A DNA stretch of 64,000 nucleotides, from contig NZ_CP011773.1 of the NCBI RefSeq assembly GCF_001021385.1, forward strand, positions 868,001 through 932,000, read 5' to 3'. This DNA comes from Mycobacterium sp. EPa45. GTDB lineage: Bacteria; Actinomycetota; Actinomycetes; Mycobacteriales; Mycobacteriaceae. A program made the translations under genes and the position numbers. A model generated the notes under the pieces. That model saw only the letters and a program-made list of their open reading frames with translations. It had not been told where the DNA came from and searched no databases. How positions within the stretch are numbered: position 1 is the stretch's first letter; every line of letters begins with the position of its first letter. Below are positions 1 to 7,624 of this stretch, piece by piece.

Positions 1-361
1 CATCGAGTCGCACAACGTCTTTCAGGGCGAGCGGGTATCCCCGGGCGACGGCGCTCTGCGTGACCCGCGTAACTGGTGGCACCTGCGCAACCCGCGTTCA
101 CCGTCTTGGGGGGAGCCCTACCGCGAAATCGCCGTGCGGATGAAACGAGCCGTCGAACGAGCCCGGGTCCACGGGGCCGGTCACGAGGCGGTCTGCGTCA
201 GCCATCAACTGCCCGTCGAGACACTGCGCAGGTCGATGACCGGTGCGAAGCTGCACCACTTTCCGACCCGGCGGCTGTGCAACCTGGCATCGCTGACCTC
301 GTTCTACTTCGATGGGGACGACTACGTCGGCTGGGGTTACGCGGAGCTCGCCGGGCGGTGA
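1..361 (+). CDS. Histidine phosphatase (phosphoglycerate mutase-like) family protein, 3' part
   Basis: The gene enters from the left edge and is read in frame 2 to a TGA at 359-361. About 119 C-terminal residues are visible. They contain a VSHQLP motif, which fits the second catalytic histidine region of the histidine phosphatase superfamily, and end in a YFDGDDYVGW segment. The stop overlaps the GTG start of the next gene (GTGA), so it heads the cytochrome c maturation operon, as Rv0525 does in M. tuberculosis. The N-terminal RHG motif lies outside the window, so the family call rests on the C-terminal half plus synteny. The substrate is unknown. Confidence 0.8.
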   Translation, partial: IESHNVFQGERVSPGDGALRDPRNWWHLRNPRSPSWGEPYREIAVRMKRAVERARVHGAGHEAVCVSHQLPVETLRRSMTGAKLHHFPTRRLCNLASLTSFYFDGDDYVGWGYAELAGR

Positions 362-954
362 AGTGGCTGTTGGTCCTCCTGGTGGCGGCGTCGGTGTTGG
401 CCGGCTGCTCCACTGGCGACGACGCGGTCGCCCAGGGCGGCACGTTCGAGTTCGTCGCTCCGGGGGGCAAGACCGATATCTTCTACGACCCGCCGTCCAG
501 CCGCGGCACCCCTGGGCCGCTGTCCGGGCCAGAGCTGACGGATCCCTCGAAAACCGTGTCGCTGAAGGACTTCGAGGGCAAGGTCGTGGTGATCAACGTG
601 TGGGGCCAATGGTGCGGTCCGTGCCGGTCCGAGATCACCCAGCTGGAGCAGGTCTACGCGCAGACCCGTGATCTGGGTGTGGCATTCCTCGGGATCGACG
701 TGCGGGACAACGACATCACCGCGCCCCAGGACTTCGTCACTGACCGCAAGGTCACGTACCCGTCGATCTACGACCCGGCGATGCGCACCATGATCGCCTT
801 CGGCGGCAAGTACCCCGCCACGGTGATCCCGTCGACGGTGGTCCTCGACCGTCAGCACCGGGTGGCCGCCGTGTTCCTGCGCGAACTGCTGGCCGAGGAT
901 CTACTGCCGGTGGTGCAGCGGCTGGCCGCCGAACCGAAACCGGCTGCACCGTGA
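358..954 (+). CDS. TlpA/ResA-like thioredoxin lipoprotein (cytochrome c maturation)
   Basis: 198 aa from the GTG that overlaps the previous stop. An upstream in-frame extension to position 76 would sit inside the preceding gene, so it was rejected. Residues 1-17 are a lipoprotein signal with lipobox LAGC (Cys17). A TlpA/ResA-type thioredoxin fold follows, with active site WCGPC (Cys86, Cys89) and the strand VVVINVWGQW before it. The protein should be anchored outside the membrane and reduce apocytochrome c haem-binding cysteines using electrons relayed by CcdA. It is the Rv0526 equivalent by position and length. Its stop overlaps ccdA by 4 bp. Confidence 0.92.
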   Translation: MKWLLVLLVAASVLAGCSTGDDAVAQGGTFEFVAPGGKTDIFYDPPSSRGTPGPLSGPELTDPSKTVSLKDFEGKVVVINVWGQWCGPCRSEITQLEQVYAQTRDLGVAFLGIDVRDNDITAPQDFVTDRKVTYPSIYDPAMRTMIAFGGKYPATVIPSTVVLDRQHRVAAVFLRELLAEDLLPVVQRLAAEPKPAAP

Positions 955-1721
955 CCGGTTTCGCCCAGACCGCCGCTGCGGGTCCGCTACTGCTGGCCCT
1001 GGGCGTTTGTGTGCTCGCCGGATTGGTGTCGTTCGCCTCGCCGTGCGTGGTTCCGCTGGTCCCCGGTTACCTGTCCTACCTGGCGGCCGTCGTCGGGGTG
1101 GATGACACGGCCGGCCCGGTCGCGTTACGGACTCAGCGTCTGCGGGTGGCCGGATCGGCGCTGCTGTTCGTGGCCGGCTTCACCGTGGTGTTCGTGCTCG
1201 GGACAGTGGCAGTGCTGGGCATGACCACCACCTTGATCACCAATCAGCTTGTCCTGCAACGTGTCGGCGGAGTGCTGACCATCGTCATGGGCCTGGCGTT
1301 CATCGGCTTCATCCCGGCGTTGCAGCGGCAGGCCCGCTTCACCCCGAAAAGGCTCGCCGGAGTGGCCGGCGCCCCGTTACTGGGTGCGGTGTTCGGGCTG
1401 GGCTGGACGCCGTGCCTGGGGCCGACACTGACCGGGGTGATCGCTGTTGCTTCGGCCACCGATGGCGCGAGCGTCGCCCGTGGTGTGGCGCTGGTGATCG
1501 CCTACTGCCTTGGTCTGGGCATCCCGTTTGTGGTTCTGGCGCTCGGGTCGAGTTGGGCGGCCAACGGGTTGAGCTGGCTTCGCCGTCACACCCGGACCAT
1601 CCAGGTCGTCGGTGGGGTGCTGTTGATCATCGTCGGGCTGGCCCTGGTCACCGGGATCTGGAACGACTTCATCTCCTGGGTGCGCGACGCGTTCGTCTCC
1701 GACGTGAGGCTGCCGATTTGA
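951..1721 (+). CDS. ccdA: Cytochrome c biogenesis protein CcdA
   Basis: 256 aa, GTG start overlapping the TlpA-like gene by 4 bp. A polytopic protein of about six membrane segments with the conserved paired cysteines of the DsbD-beta/CcdA family: FASPCVVPLVPGY (Cys32) and GWTPCLGPTL (Cys155). CcdA passes reducing power from cytoplasmic thioredoxin across the membrane to the extracytoplasmic TlpA/ResA-type thioredoxin encoded just upstream. The length is typical of the short CcdA family and corresponds to Rv0527. The stop codon overlaps the probable TTG start of resB. Confidence 0.95.
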   Translation: MTGFAQTAAAGPLLLALGVCVLAGLVSFASPCVVPLVPGYLSYLAAVVGVDDTAGPVALRTQRLRVAGSALLFVAGFTVVFVLGTVAVLGMTTTLITNQLVLQRVGGVLTIVMGLAFIGFIPALQRQARFTPKRLAGVAGAPLLGAVFGLGWTPCLGPTLTGVIAVASATDGASVARGVALVIAYCLGLGIPFVVLALGSSWAANGLSWLRRHTRTIQVVGGVLLIIVGLALVTGIWNDFISWVRDAFVSDVRLPI

Positions 1722-3385
1722 CCAACTCGCCACCGCCAGCAGACGCAGAATCGCCCAAAACCGGGGGTTTTGGGGCGATTCTGCGTCTGCTCGGCAGGTC
1801 AGCCCGCACCCTGTGGCGGGCTCTGACGTCCATGGGCACCGCGCTGGTGCTGCTGTTCCTGCTCGCGCTCGCCGCGGTGCCCGGCGCGTTGCTTCCGCAG
1901 CGCAGCCTCAACGACGCCAAGGTCGAGCAGTACATCGCCGAACACAACATCATCGGGCCGTGGCTGAATCGCCTGCAGTTCTTCGAAGTGTTCTCCAGCT
2001 TCTGGTTCACCGCCATCTACGCGCTGTTGTTCATCTCGCTGGTGGGCTGTCTGACCCCGCGGATGATCGAACACGCCAAGAGCCTGCGTGCGGTCCCGGT
2101 TCCGGCCCCGCGCAACCTGTCTCGGCTCCCCAAGTACGCCACCGCCGAGGTCTCGGGAACGCCCGAGAGCGTCGCCGCCACCATCTCGGAACGGCTCAAG
2201 GGCTGGCGGCGCGTCACCCGCCAGACCGACGATGGAACCGAAGTGTCGGCGGAGAAGGGCTACCTGCGCGAGTTCGGCAACATCGTCTTCCACTTCTCGC
2301 TGCTCGGCCTGCTGGTCGCGATCGCGGTCGGCAAGTTGTTCGGCTACGAGGGCAACGTCATCGTGATCGCCAACGGCGGGCCCGGGTTCTGCTCGGCCTC
2401 GCCGGCCGCGTTCGACTCCTTCCGCGCCGGCAACAGCGTCGACGGCACCTCCCTGTATCCGATGTGTCTGCGCGTCAACGACTTCCAAGCCCACTACCTG
2501 CCCAACGGGCAGGCTCTGTCCTTCGCGTCGAACATCGACTACCAGGCCGGGGACGATCTGGCCCGCGGTACGTGGCGGCCCTACCGTCTCGAGGTCAACC
2601 ATCCGCTGCGCATCGGCGGCGACCGGGTGTACCTGCAGGGCCACGGCTACGCCCCGACGTTCACCGTCACCTTCCCGAACGGGCAGAAGCGGACTCAGAC
2701 CCTGCAGTGGCGCCCGGACGATCAGCACACTCTGCTGTCCTCGGGCGTGATCCGCGTCGACCCGCCCGGCGGCATGTACCCCGACGCCGGGGAGCGGCGT
2801 AAGCATCAGCTGGCGATCATGGGCCTGTTCGCGCCCACCGCCGAACTCGACGGCACCCTGCTGTCGTCGAAGTATCCGGCAGCCAACGACCCGGCGGTGG
2901 CCATCGACATCTACCGCGGCGACACCGGGCTGGACACCGGCCGGCCCCAGTCACTGTTCACGCTCGACCCGCGGCTCATCGAGCAGAAGCGGCTGACCAA
3001 GGTCAAGCGCACCAACCTGCGCGAGGGCGAGGAAGTGCGCCTCGACGACGGCACCGTGGTCCGGTTCGACGGGGCCACGCCGTTCGTCAACCTGCAGGTC
3101 TCCCACGATCCCGGTCAGGTGTGGGTGCTGGTGTTCGCGATGTCGATGATGGGCGGCCTGCTGGTGTCACTGATTGTGCGCCGTCGGCGCGTGTGGGCGA
3201 GGATTTCTACTGGCGGCGGGCAGGAGCGCAGCGACCCGGGGATGGATTTGGGTTCGAACGGTACGGTGAACGTCGAGCTGGGCGGTCTGGCCCGCACCGA
3301 CAACTCCGGCTGGGGCAACGAGTTCGAGAAGCTCACCGAACGGATGCTGGCCGACCTGCCGGAGCCGTCGAAAGAGAAGGTCTGA
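1718..3385 (+). CDS. resB: Cytochrome c biogenesis protein ResB (Ccs1)
   Basis: 555 aa from TTG 1718, which overlaps the ccdA stop (TTGA). The next in-frame start is ATG 1832, inside the conserved WRALTSMGTALVLL segment, so it is too late. ResB has three N-terminal membrane segments, a large extracytoplasmic domain and a final membrane helix (about residues 465-490, LVFAMSMMGGLLVSL). With CcsB it forms the System II haem-export and cytochrome c synthase complex. It is close in size to Rv0528. Codons 8-25 are made of a long inverted repeat (1738-1791), so the first ~30 residues are poorly constrained and the true start deserves checking. Confidence 0.92.
   Translation: MTNSPPPADAESPKTGGFGAILRLLGRSARTLWRALTSMGTALVLLFLLALAAVPGALLPQRSLNDAKVEQYIAEHNIIGPWLNRLQFFEVFSSFWFTAIYALLFISLVGCLTPRMIEHAKSLRAVPVPAPRNLSRLPKYATAEVSGTPESVAATISERLKGWRRVTRQTDDGTEVSAEKGYLREFGNIVFHFSLLGLLVAIAVGKLFGYEGNVIVIANGGPGFCSASPAAFDSFRAGNSVDGTSLYPMCLRVNDFQAHYLPNGQALSFASNIDYQAGDDLARGTWRPYRLEVNHPLRIGGDRVYLQGHGYAPTFTVTFPNGQKRTQTLQWRPDDQHTLLSSGVIRVDPPGGMYPDAGERRKHQLAIMGLFAPTAELDGTLLSSKYPAANDPAVAIDIYRGDTGLDTGRPQSLFTLDPRLIEQKRLTKVKRTNLREGEEVRLDDGTVVRFDGATPFVNLQVSHDPGQVWVLVFAMSMMGGLLVSLIVRRRRVWARISTGGGQERSDPGMDLGSNGTVNVELGGLARTDNSGWGNEFEKLTERMLADLPEPSKEKV
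1738..1791. repeat. Long inverted repeat at the ccdA-resB junction
   Basis: The left arm at 1738-1762 and the right arm at 1766-1791 are reverse complements over 25 bases, apart from one extra G in the right arm. The loop is 3 nt. The arms read AGCAGACGCAGAATCGCCC and its complement at their outer parts. It lies 17 bp after the ccdA stop and within the first codons of resB if TTG 1718 is used. It could attenuate or stabilise mRNA between the two cistrons. It resembles the intergenic hairpins elsewhere in the window more than coding DNA. It lacks a U tract. Confidence 0.85.
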
Positions 3386-3387
3386 GC

Positions 3388-4362
3388 ATGAATACCGAGC
3401 ACATCGACATCGGGCTGGCCCGCTACTCCGACTGGGCGTTCACGTCATCGGTCGTGGTCCTGGTCGCAGCGCTGCTGCTGCTGGCCGTCGAACTCGCCTA
3501 CAGCCGCGGCCGCAAGGTCGAGGCCCGCGAGCTCGTCTCGGCCGGAGTCACCGCCGACAGCGACCGCCCCGGCGTCGTCGTCGACAGGCAAAAGCGCCCG
3601 GCCGACGAACGCATCGGCCAGGCCGGCCTGTCGCTGGTCTACGTTGGCATCGCGTTGTTGTTCGTCTGCATCGTGCTGCGCGGGCTGGCCACCGCCCGTG
3701 TGCCGTGGGGCAACATGTACGAGTTCATCAACCTGACCAGCTTCTGCGGCCTGATCGCCGCCGCGATCGTGCTGCGCAAGCCGCAGTACCGCGCACTGTG
3801 GGTCTTCGTACTCGTTCCTGTGCTCATTCTGCTGACGGTCTCGGGCCGCTGGCTCTACACCAACGCCGCGCCGGTGATGCCCGCACTGCAGTCCTACTGG
3901 CTGCCGATTCACGTGTCGGTGGTCAGTCTCGGCTCGGGCGTGTTCCTGGTCGCCGGTGTGGCCAGCATCCTGTTCCTGCTCAAGATGTCGCCGTTGGCCG
4001 ATCCGGGCCGGGAAGGTCGGCTGGCGCAGATCGTGCAACGGCTGCCCGACGCGCAGACTCTCGACCGAATCGCCTACCGCACTACGATTTTCGCGTTTCC
4101 GATCTTCGGCTTCGGGGTCATCTTCGGCGCCATCTGGGCCGAGGAGGCATGGGGCCGGTACTGGGGTTGGGACCCCAAGGAGACGGTGTCGTTCATCGCC
4201 TGGGTGGTCTACGCGGCGTACCTGCATGCGCGCTCGACGGCGGGGTGGCGCGACAAGAAGGCCGCGTGGATCAACGTCGTCGGCTTCATCGCGATGGTCT
4301 TCAATCTGTTCTTCATCAACCTGGTGACGGTCGGCCTGCACTCGTACGCCGGAGTGAGCTGA
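3388..4362 (+). CDS. ccsB: Cytochrome c assembly protein CcsB (CcsA/CcmC family)
   Basis: 324 aa from ATG 3388, two bases after the resB stop. A polytopic membrane protein with the haem-handling tryptophan-rich motif WGRYWGWDPKE near residue 255 and conserved histidines in flanking segments (for example IHVSVVSLGSG and HARSTAGW). Together with ResB it exports haem and attaches it to CXXCH motifs of apocytochromes outside the membrane. The length equals that recalled for Rv0529. It is the last gene of the maturation operon; a 75-bp gap follows before the ParA-like gene. Confidence 0.95.
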   Translation: MNTEHIDIGLARYSDWAFTSSVVVLVAALLLLAVELAYSRGRKVEARELVSAGVTADSDRPGVVVDRQKRPADERIGQAGLSLVYVGIALLFVCIVLRGLATARVPWGNMYEFINLTSFCGLIAAAIVLRKPQYRALWVFVLVPVLILLTVSGRWLYTNAAPVMPALQSYWLPIHVSVVSLGSGVFLVAGVASILFLLKMSPLADPGREGRLAQIVQRLPDAQTLDRIAYRTTIFAFPIFGFGVIFGAIWAEEAWGRYWGWDPKETVSFIAWVVYAAYLHARSTAGWRDKKAAWINVVGFIAMVFNLFFINLVTVGLHSYAGVS

Positions 4363-4437
4363 CACCGGCGTGCGCTAGGGTTCAAAGGACCACGAAAACC
4401 CACTCGACCCGAAACGATATGTCAGGGGGAAGTGCAC

Positions 4438-5616
4438 GTGTCCACTCCTCATGGGTCCCGTCAGGGCCATGAATTAACTGATGCGACAACGGTATTCCGC
4501 GCCGAACAGCGGTTCAGCGATCCGGCCGGCTCGGCGCCGGAGTCCGAGCCGGACTGGCTGGCGTCCACGCCACCCATCGGTATCCCGATGGATCCGCTCA
4601 CGTCGGCCGCACCGCTGTTCAACCAGTACGTCGCCGAGCATCCGGTGCCGTCCTACCGGCCGACGGTGCCGCAGACCCCGTATCCGGATTTGTCGACGAG
4701 CGCGCTGCTGCGCCAGGCCAAACCTGCGCCGGCCTCTGGCTGGCGCAAGTGGCTCTATCTGGCGTCGGGCAAGCTGATCAACGTCGGCGAGGGCCAGCGG
4801 GCCGCGCACCACACCAACCTCGTCGCACAGGTGAACCGTCCGCTGCCGGGCTGCTACAAGATCGCTCTGCTGTCACTGAAGGGCGGTGTCGGCAAGACGA
4901 CGATCACCGCCACCTTGGGCGGCACGTTCGCTTCCATTCGCGGTGATCGGGTGGTGGCGGTCGACGCCAATCCCGACCGCGGAACGCTGAGCCAGAAGGT
5001 GCCGCTCGAAACTCCGGCCACCGTGCGCCATCTGATGCGCGACGCCGAGAAGATCGAGCGTTACAGCGATGTCCGCAGCTACACCTCGCAGGGCCCGAGC
5101 CGGCTGGAGGTGCTGGCCTCGGAGAGCGACCCGGCGGTGTCCGAGGCATTCAGCGCCGCGGACTACGACAAGGCGATCGCGGTGCTCGAGCGGTTCTACA
5201 GCCTGGTGCTCACCGACTGCGGGACCGGCCTGTTGCACTCGGCGATGTCGTCGGTGCTGTCCCAGGCCGACGCGCTGATCGTGGTGAGCTCGGGTTCGGT
5301 GGATGGCGCGCGCAGCGCCTCGGCGACCCTGGACTGGCTCGACGCCCACGGCCATCAGGACTTGGTGCGCCGGTCGGTGTGCGTGATCAACGCGGTTCGG
5401 CCGCGGTCGGGCAAGGTGGACATGCAGAAGGTGGTGGACCACTTCTCGCGGCGCTGCCGCGCGGTGTGCGTCGTGCCGTTCGACCCGCACCTCGAAGAGG
5501 GTGCCGAGATCGAATTGGATCGGTTGAAGCCGAAGACCCGGGAGGCGTTGGTTCAGCTGGCTGCCGTGGTGGCCGACGGCTTTCCCGCCGTCGACGTCAA
5601 CGAACGGTTCGGCTAG
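4438..5616 (+). CDS. MinD/ParA-like ATPase (Rv0530-type)
   Basis: 392 aa from GTG 4438, 7 nt downstream of a strong AGGGGGA ribosome site (4424-4430). GTG 4432 is in frame but too close to that site. The first ~140 residues are a proline-rich, low-complexity region. A SIMIBI-class ATPase domain follows, with deviant Walker A LKGGVGKTT near residue 145 and a VAVDANPDRGTLS strand. This architecture (disordered N-terminus plus MinD-like ATPase) resembles ESX-associated ATPases such as EspI, but no ESX genes are near. The position after ccsB matches Rv0530. The cellular role is unknown. Confidence 0.85.
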   Translation: MSTPHGSRQGHELTDATTVFRAEQRFSDPAGSAPESEPDWLASTPPIGIPMDPLTSAAPLFNQYVAEHPVPSYRPTVPQTPYPDLSTSALLRQAKPAPASGWRKWLYLASGKLINVGEGQRAAHHTNLVAQVNRPLPGCYKIALLSLKGGVGKTTITATLGGTFASIRGDRVVAVDANPDRGTLSQKVPLETPATVRHLMRDAEKIERYSDVRSYTSQGPSRLEVLASESDPAVSEAFSAADYDKAIAVLERFYSLVLTDCGTGLLHSAMSSVLSQADALIVVSSGSVDGARSASATLDWLDAHGHQDLVRRSVCVINAVRPRSGKVDMQKVVDHFSRRCRAVCVVPFDPHLEEGAEIELDRLKPKTREALVQLAAVVADGFPAVDVNERFG

Positions 5617-5774
5617 CGAGGATTGTTGTCGCCGTGGCTCAGTCGCCACAGGAAGTCGGGATCGTCGTCGGGACCGACAACCCTGGTCTTCGGCCGGTGC
5701 GCCTGAGCACGAATTGCACGCCAGCCGACGTAGAGGGCCGCCGCAATGATGAGAACCAACAGCAGGTACAGCAC
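5613..5774 (-). CDS. Small single-pass membrane protein (53 aa)
   Basis: A short reverse-strand frame starts at GTG (5772-5774), six bases after a perfect GGAGG, and ends at TAG (5613-5615), overlapping the ParA-like gene tail-to-tail by 4 bp. It encodes 53 residues: one hydrophobic helix (LYLLLVLIIAAALYVGW), then a basic linker (RAIRAQAHRPKTR) and an acidic tail (PDDDPDFLWRLSHGD). The N-terminal helix with positive residues after it suggests an N-out, C-in anchor. I believe M. tuberculosis has a similar small gene at this place (Rv0530A). Function unknown; the good ribosome site and exact packing argue it is real. Confidence 0.75.
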   Translation of the reverse strand: MLYLLLVLIIAAALYVGWRAIRAQAHRPKTRVVGPDDDPDFLWRLSHGDNNPR

Positions 5775-5821
5775 GAAAACCTCCTTTGTCCGAATATACG
5801 CGCGTCGGTAGGCTCGGCGCG

Positions 5822-6151
5822 GTGTCGGACAAATCGGACAATCAGACCCAGGGCACGGGTGGCCGCTTGGTCCTCGACGTCGTCGTTTATACCTTCGCGC
5901 GGCTCGTTTTGGTGGTCGCTCTGACCGCTGCCATCTATTACATCGCCAAGTTGATCGGAATCTCCGAGTTCCCGCTCATCGTCGCGCTGCTGTTCGCGAT
6001 CGTGCTCGCTCTGCCGTTGGGCATCTGGCTGTTGGCTCCGCTGCGCAAACGCGCCACCGCGAGCATCGCGTCGGTAGACGAACGCCGCCGCCGCGACCGC
6101 GAGCAGCTGCAGGCGCGGCTGCGCGGTTCCGAGCCCAAGAAAAGCGACTAG
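5822..6151 (+). CDS. DUF4229-type small membrane protein (Rv0531-like)
   Basis: 109 aa from GTG 5822, preceded by an AGG nine bases upstream. A TTG at 5786 is in frame but lies in the divergent promoter area. Two adjacent membrane helices (about residues 21-40 and 50-72) are joined by a short loop (LIGISEFP), then a basic, coiled-coil-like cytoplasmic tail ([17 protein letters not shown]). The layout matches the DUF4229 family of actinobacteria, and the position matches Rv0531. It is divergent from the 53-aa protein and overlaps menA tail-to-tail by 4 bp. Function unknown. Confidence 0.8.
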   Translation: MSDKSDNQTQGTGGRLVLDVVVYTFARLVLVVALTAAIYYIAKLIGISEFPLIVALLFAIVLALPLGIWLLAPLRKRATASIASVDERRRRDREQLQARLRGSEPKKSD

Positions 6152-7017
6152 CCGAACGCCAGCGCCAGCGCCACCGCGATCGACCAGACCAGCATCGTCA
6201 GGCCGGTGTCGCGCAGTACCGGGATGAGCTCGCGGCCGCCGAGACCGCGCCGTACCGGGCCGGCCGCACGCAGCGCCAGCGGTGCCGAGATCAGACCGAC
6301 CGCACACCACGGCGTGGCGAGCATGAGGACCAGGGTCAGCACGCCGGCCAGGGCCAGCATCGACTGGTAGAGGATCCGGGTGCGGCCGTCGCCGAGCCGA
6401 ACCGCCAGCGTGACCTTGCCCGCCACCCGGTCGGTGGGGATGTCCCGCAGGTTGTTGGCCACCAGTACGGCCGACGACAGCGCACCCGTCGCGACGGCCA
6501 GGGCCAGGCCGACCCAGTCCACCCGCAGTGCCTGGGTGTACTGCGTGCCCAGCACCGCGACGAGGCCGAAGAACACGAACACCGCAACTTCGCCGAATCC
6601 GGCGTAGCCGTAGGGCCGGGATCCGCCGGTGTACAGCCACGCCCCCGCGATGCAGATCGCGCCGACTGCGATCAGCCACGGCGCGCTGACGATCGCAAGA
6701 GTCAGCCCGGCGACCGCGCCCACGGTGAGGCTGACGACGGCCGCCGTCAGCACCGCGCGCGGCGACGCAAGCTTCGAACCGACCAGTCGCAGCGGCCCGG
6801 CACGATCGTCGTCGGTGCCGCGAATGCCGTCGGAGTAATCGTTGGCGAAGTTGACCCCGACGATCAGCGCAAGCGAAACCGCAAGTGCCAGCAGCGCCTT
6901 CCACCACACGGCCGCGCCCAGCCACGCCGCCGCGCCGGTGCCTGCGATCACCGGCGCCACCGCGTTGGGCAGAGTTCTGGGCCTGGCCCCCTCGACCCAT
7001 TGGGGGATGCTTGCCAT
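6148..7017 (-). CDS. menA: 1,4-dihydroxy-2-naphthoate polyprenyltransferase MenA
   Basis: 289 aa from ATG at 7015-7017 ([19 protein letters not shown]). The frame stays open upstream to 7281, but that stretch is Pro/Ala-rich and unlike the family. A UbiA-superfamily membrane prenyltransferase: first Mg-diphosphate motif [14 protein letters not shown] and second motif [14 protein letters not shown], with eight to nine membrane helices. It joins the polyprenyl chain to 1,4-dihydroxy-2-naphthoate, giving demethylmenaquinone, which MenG (54585-55271) then methylates. It corresponds to Rv0534c. In M. tuberculosis PE_PGRS6 and fabH lie between Rv0531 and menA; here the two genes abut. Confidence 0.95.
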   Translation of the reverse strand: MASIPQWVEGARPRTLPNAVAPVIAGTGAAAWLGAAVWWKALLALAVSLALIVGVNFANDYSDGIRGTDDDRAGPLRLVGSKLASPRAVLTAAVVSLTVGAVAGLTLAIVSAPWLIAVGAICIAGAWLYTGGSRPYGYAGFGEVAVFVFFGLVAVLGTQYTQALRVDWVGLALAVATGALSSAVLVANNLRDIPTDRVAGKVTLAVRLGDGRTRILYQSMLALAGVLTLVLMLATPWCAVGLISAPLALRAAGPVRRGLGGRELIPVLRDTGLTMLVWSIAVALALAFG

Positions 7018-7624
7018 GCCCGCAATCGTCCCACGCGCGGTGACGGGGGGCGCCGGGGCATCGTCACGGGCAGATGGATGTTTGCCCGGTCCCGGTGCGG
7101 CCGACTCACCAGACGTAGCTGGTGTCGGCCGCGGACCACCCGTCGAGACGTAGCCTGGCGGCCTGTCGGCCCCGATCGGCATTGTGCGCGCCGCTGCTGA
7201 AATTCGCACATCGGTCATTGTCGACTTTGCCGTCGGTCGATCTACGGGATAGCGGGCGAGGGCTCTGCCGACCCGTGACACAAAGACGACGGCATGTCGG
7301 ACCGGTTCCGATTCAGCAAAGTAAACCCAGCCTCATAGGCTCAGGTGACGGGTTTACGGCTCTGTGTAGTTAATCGAATCGCGTCCGATAACAAGTTTCA
7401 TTCTGCTGCGGTGTACTTGCGGACCTAAAGTAAATTAGCCGTCCGATATTGTTTGCTGTAATCGCCGAACGGTCCGTCCACCTGCGCATCTAGGGCCCGC
7501 GGCGATTGCGCAAAGTCGGACTACTCTGACGGACACGTCAGCACTTCAAATAATGCTGCTGGTTCTCAGTATTTGCTCAGATATGGTTTGCCGCGTCCAA
7601 GTGAGTGCTCTGACGGGAGAAATC
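7018..7624. other. Long intergenic region, AT-richer, between divergent genes
   Basis: About 600 bases between menA (minus) and the secreted protein gene at 7625 (plus). The half nearer 7625 is visibly richer in A/T than its surroundings. It contains a 9-bp direct repeat CGTCCGATA (7382-7390 and 7440-7448) and a palindrome at 7526-7541. I found no tRNA-like fold and no convincing small ORF with a ribosome site. It probably holds the promoters of both flanking genes plus a long 5' leader for one of them. Confidence 0.6.
7526..7541. promoter_or_regulatory. Palindrome upstream of the secreted protein gene
   Basis: CTGACG-GACA-CGTCAG is a perfect 6+6 bp inverted repeat with a 4-bp spacer, ending 84 bp before the ATG at 7625. 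It is short, so it could be an operator or a chance palindrome. No cognate regulator can be named. Confidence 0.35.

Noticed and set aside
76..357. N-terminal extension of the TlpA-like gene back to 76
   Set aside because: It lies inside the histidine phosphatase gene; the lipoprotein signal begins exactly at GTG 358.
5639..7000. Long reverse-strand frame overlapping menA
   Set aside because: Arg/Gly-rich shadow of menA and its neighbours, with no domain or ribosome site.
7018..7281. 88-codon extension of menA
   Set aside because: Open but Pro/Ala-rich and unlike MenA; the conserved start is [10 protein letters not shown] at 7017.
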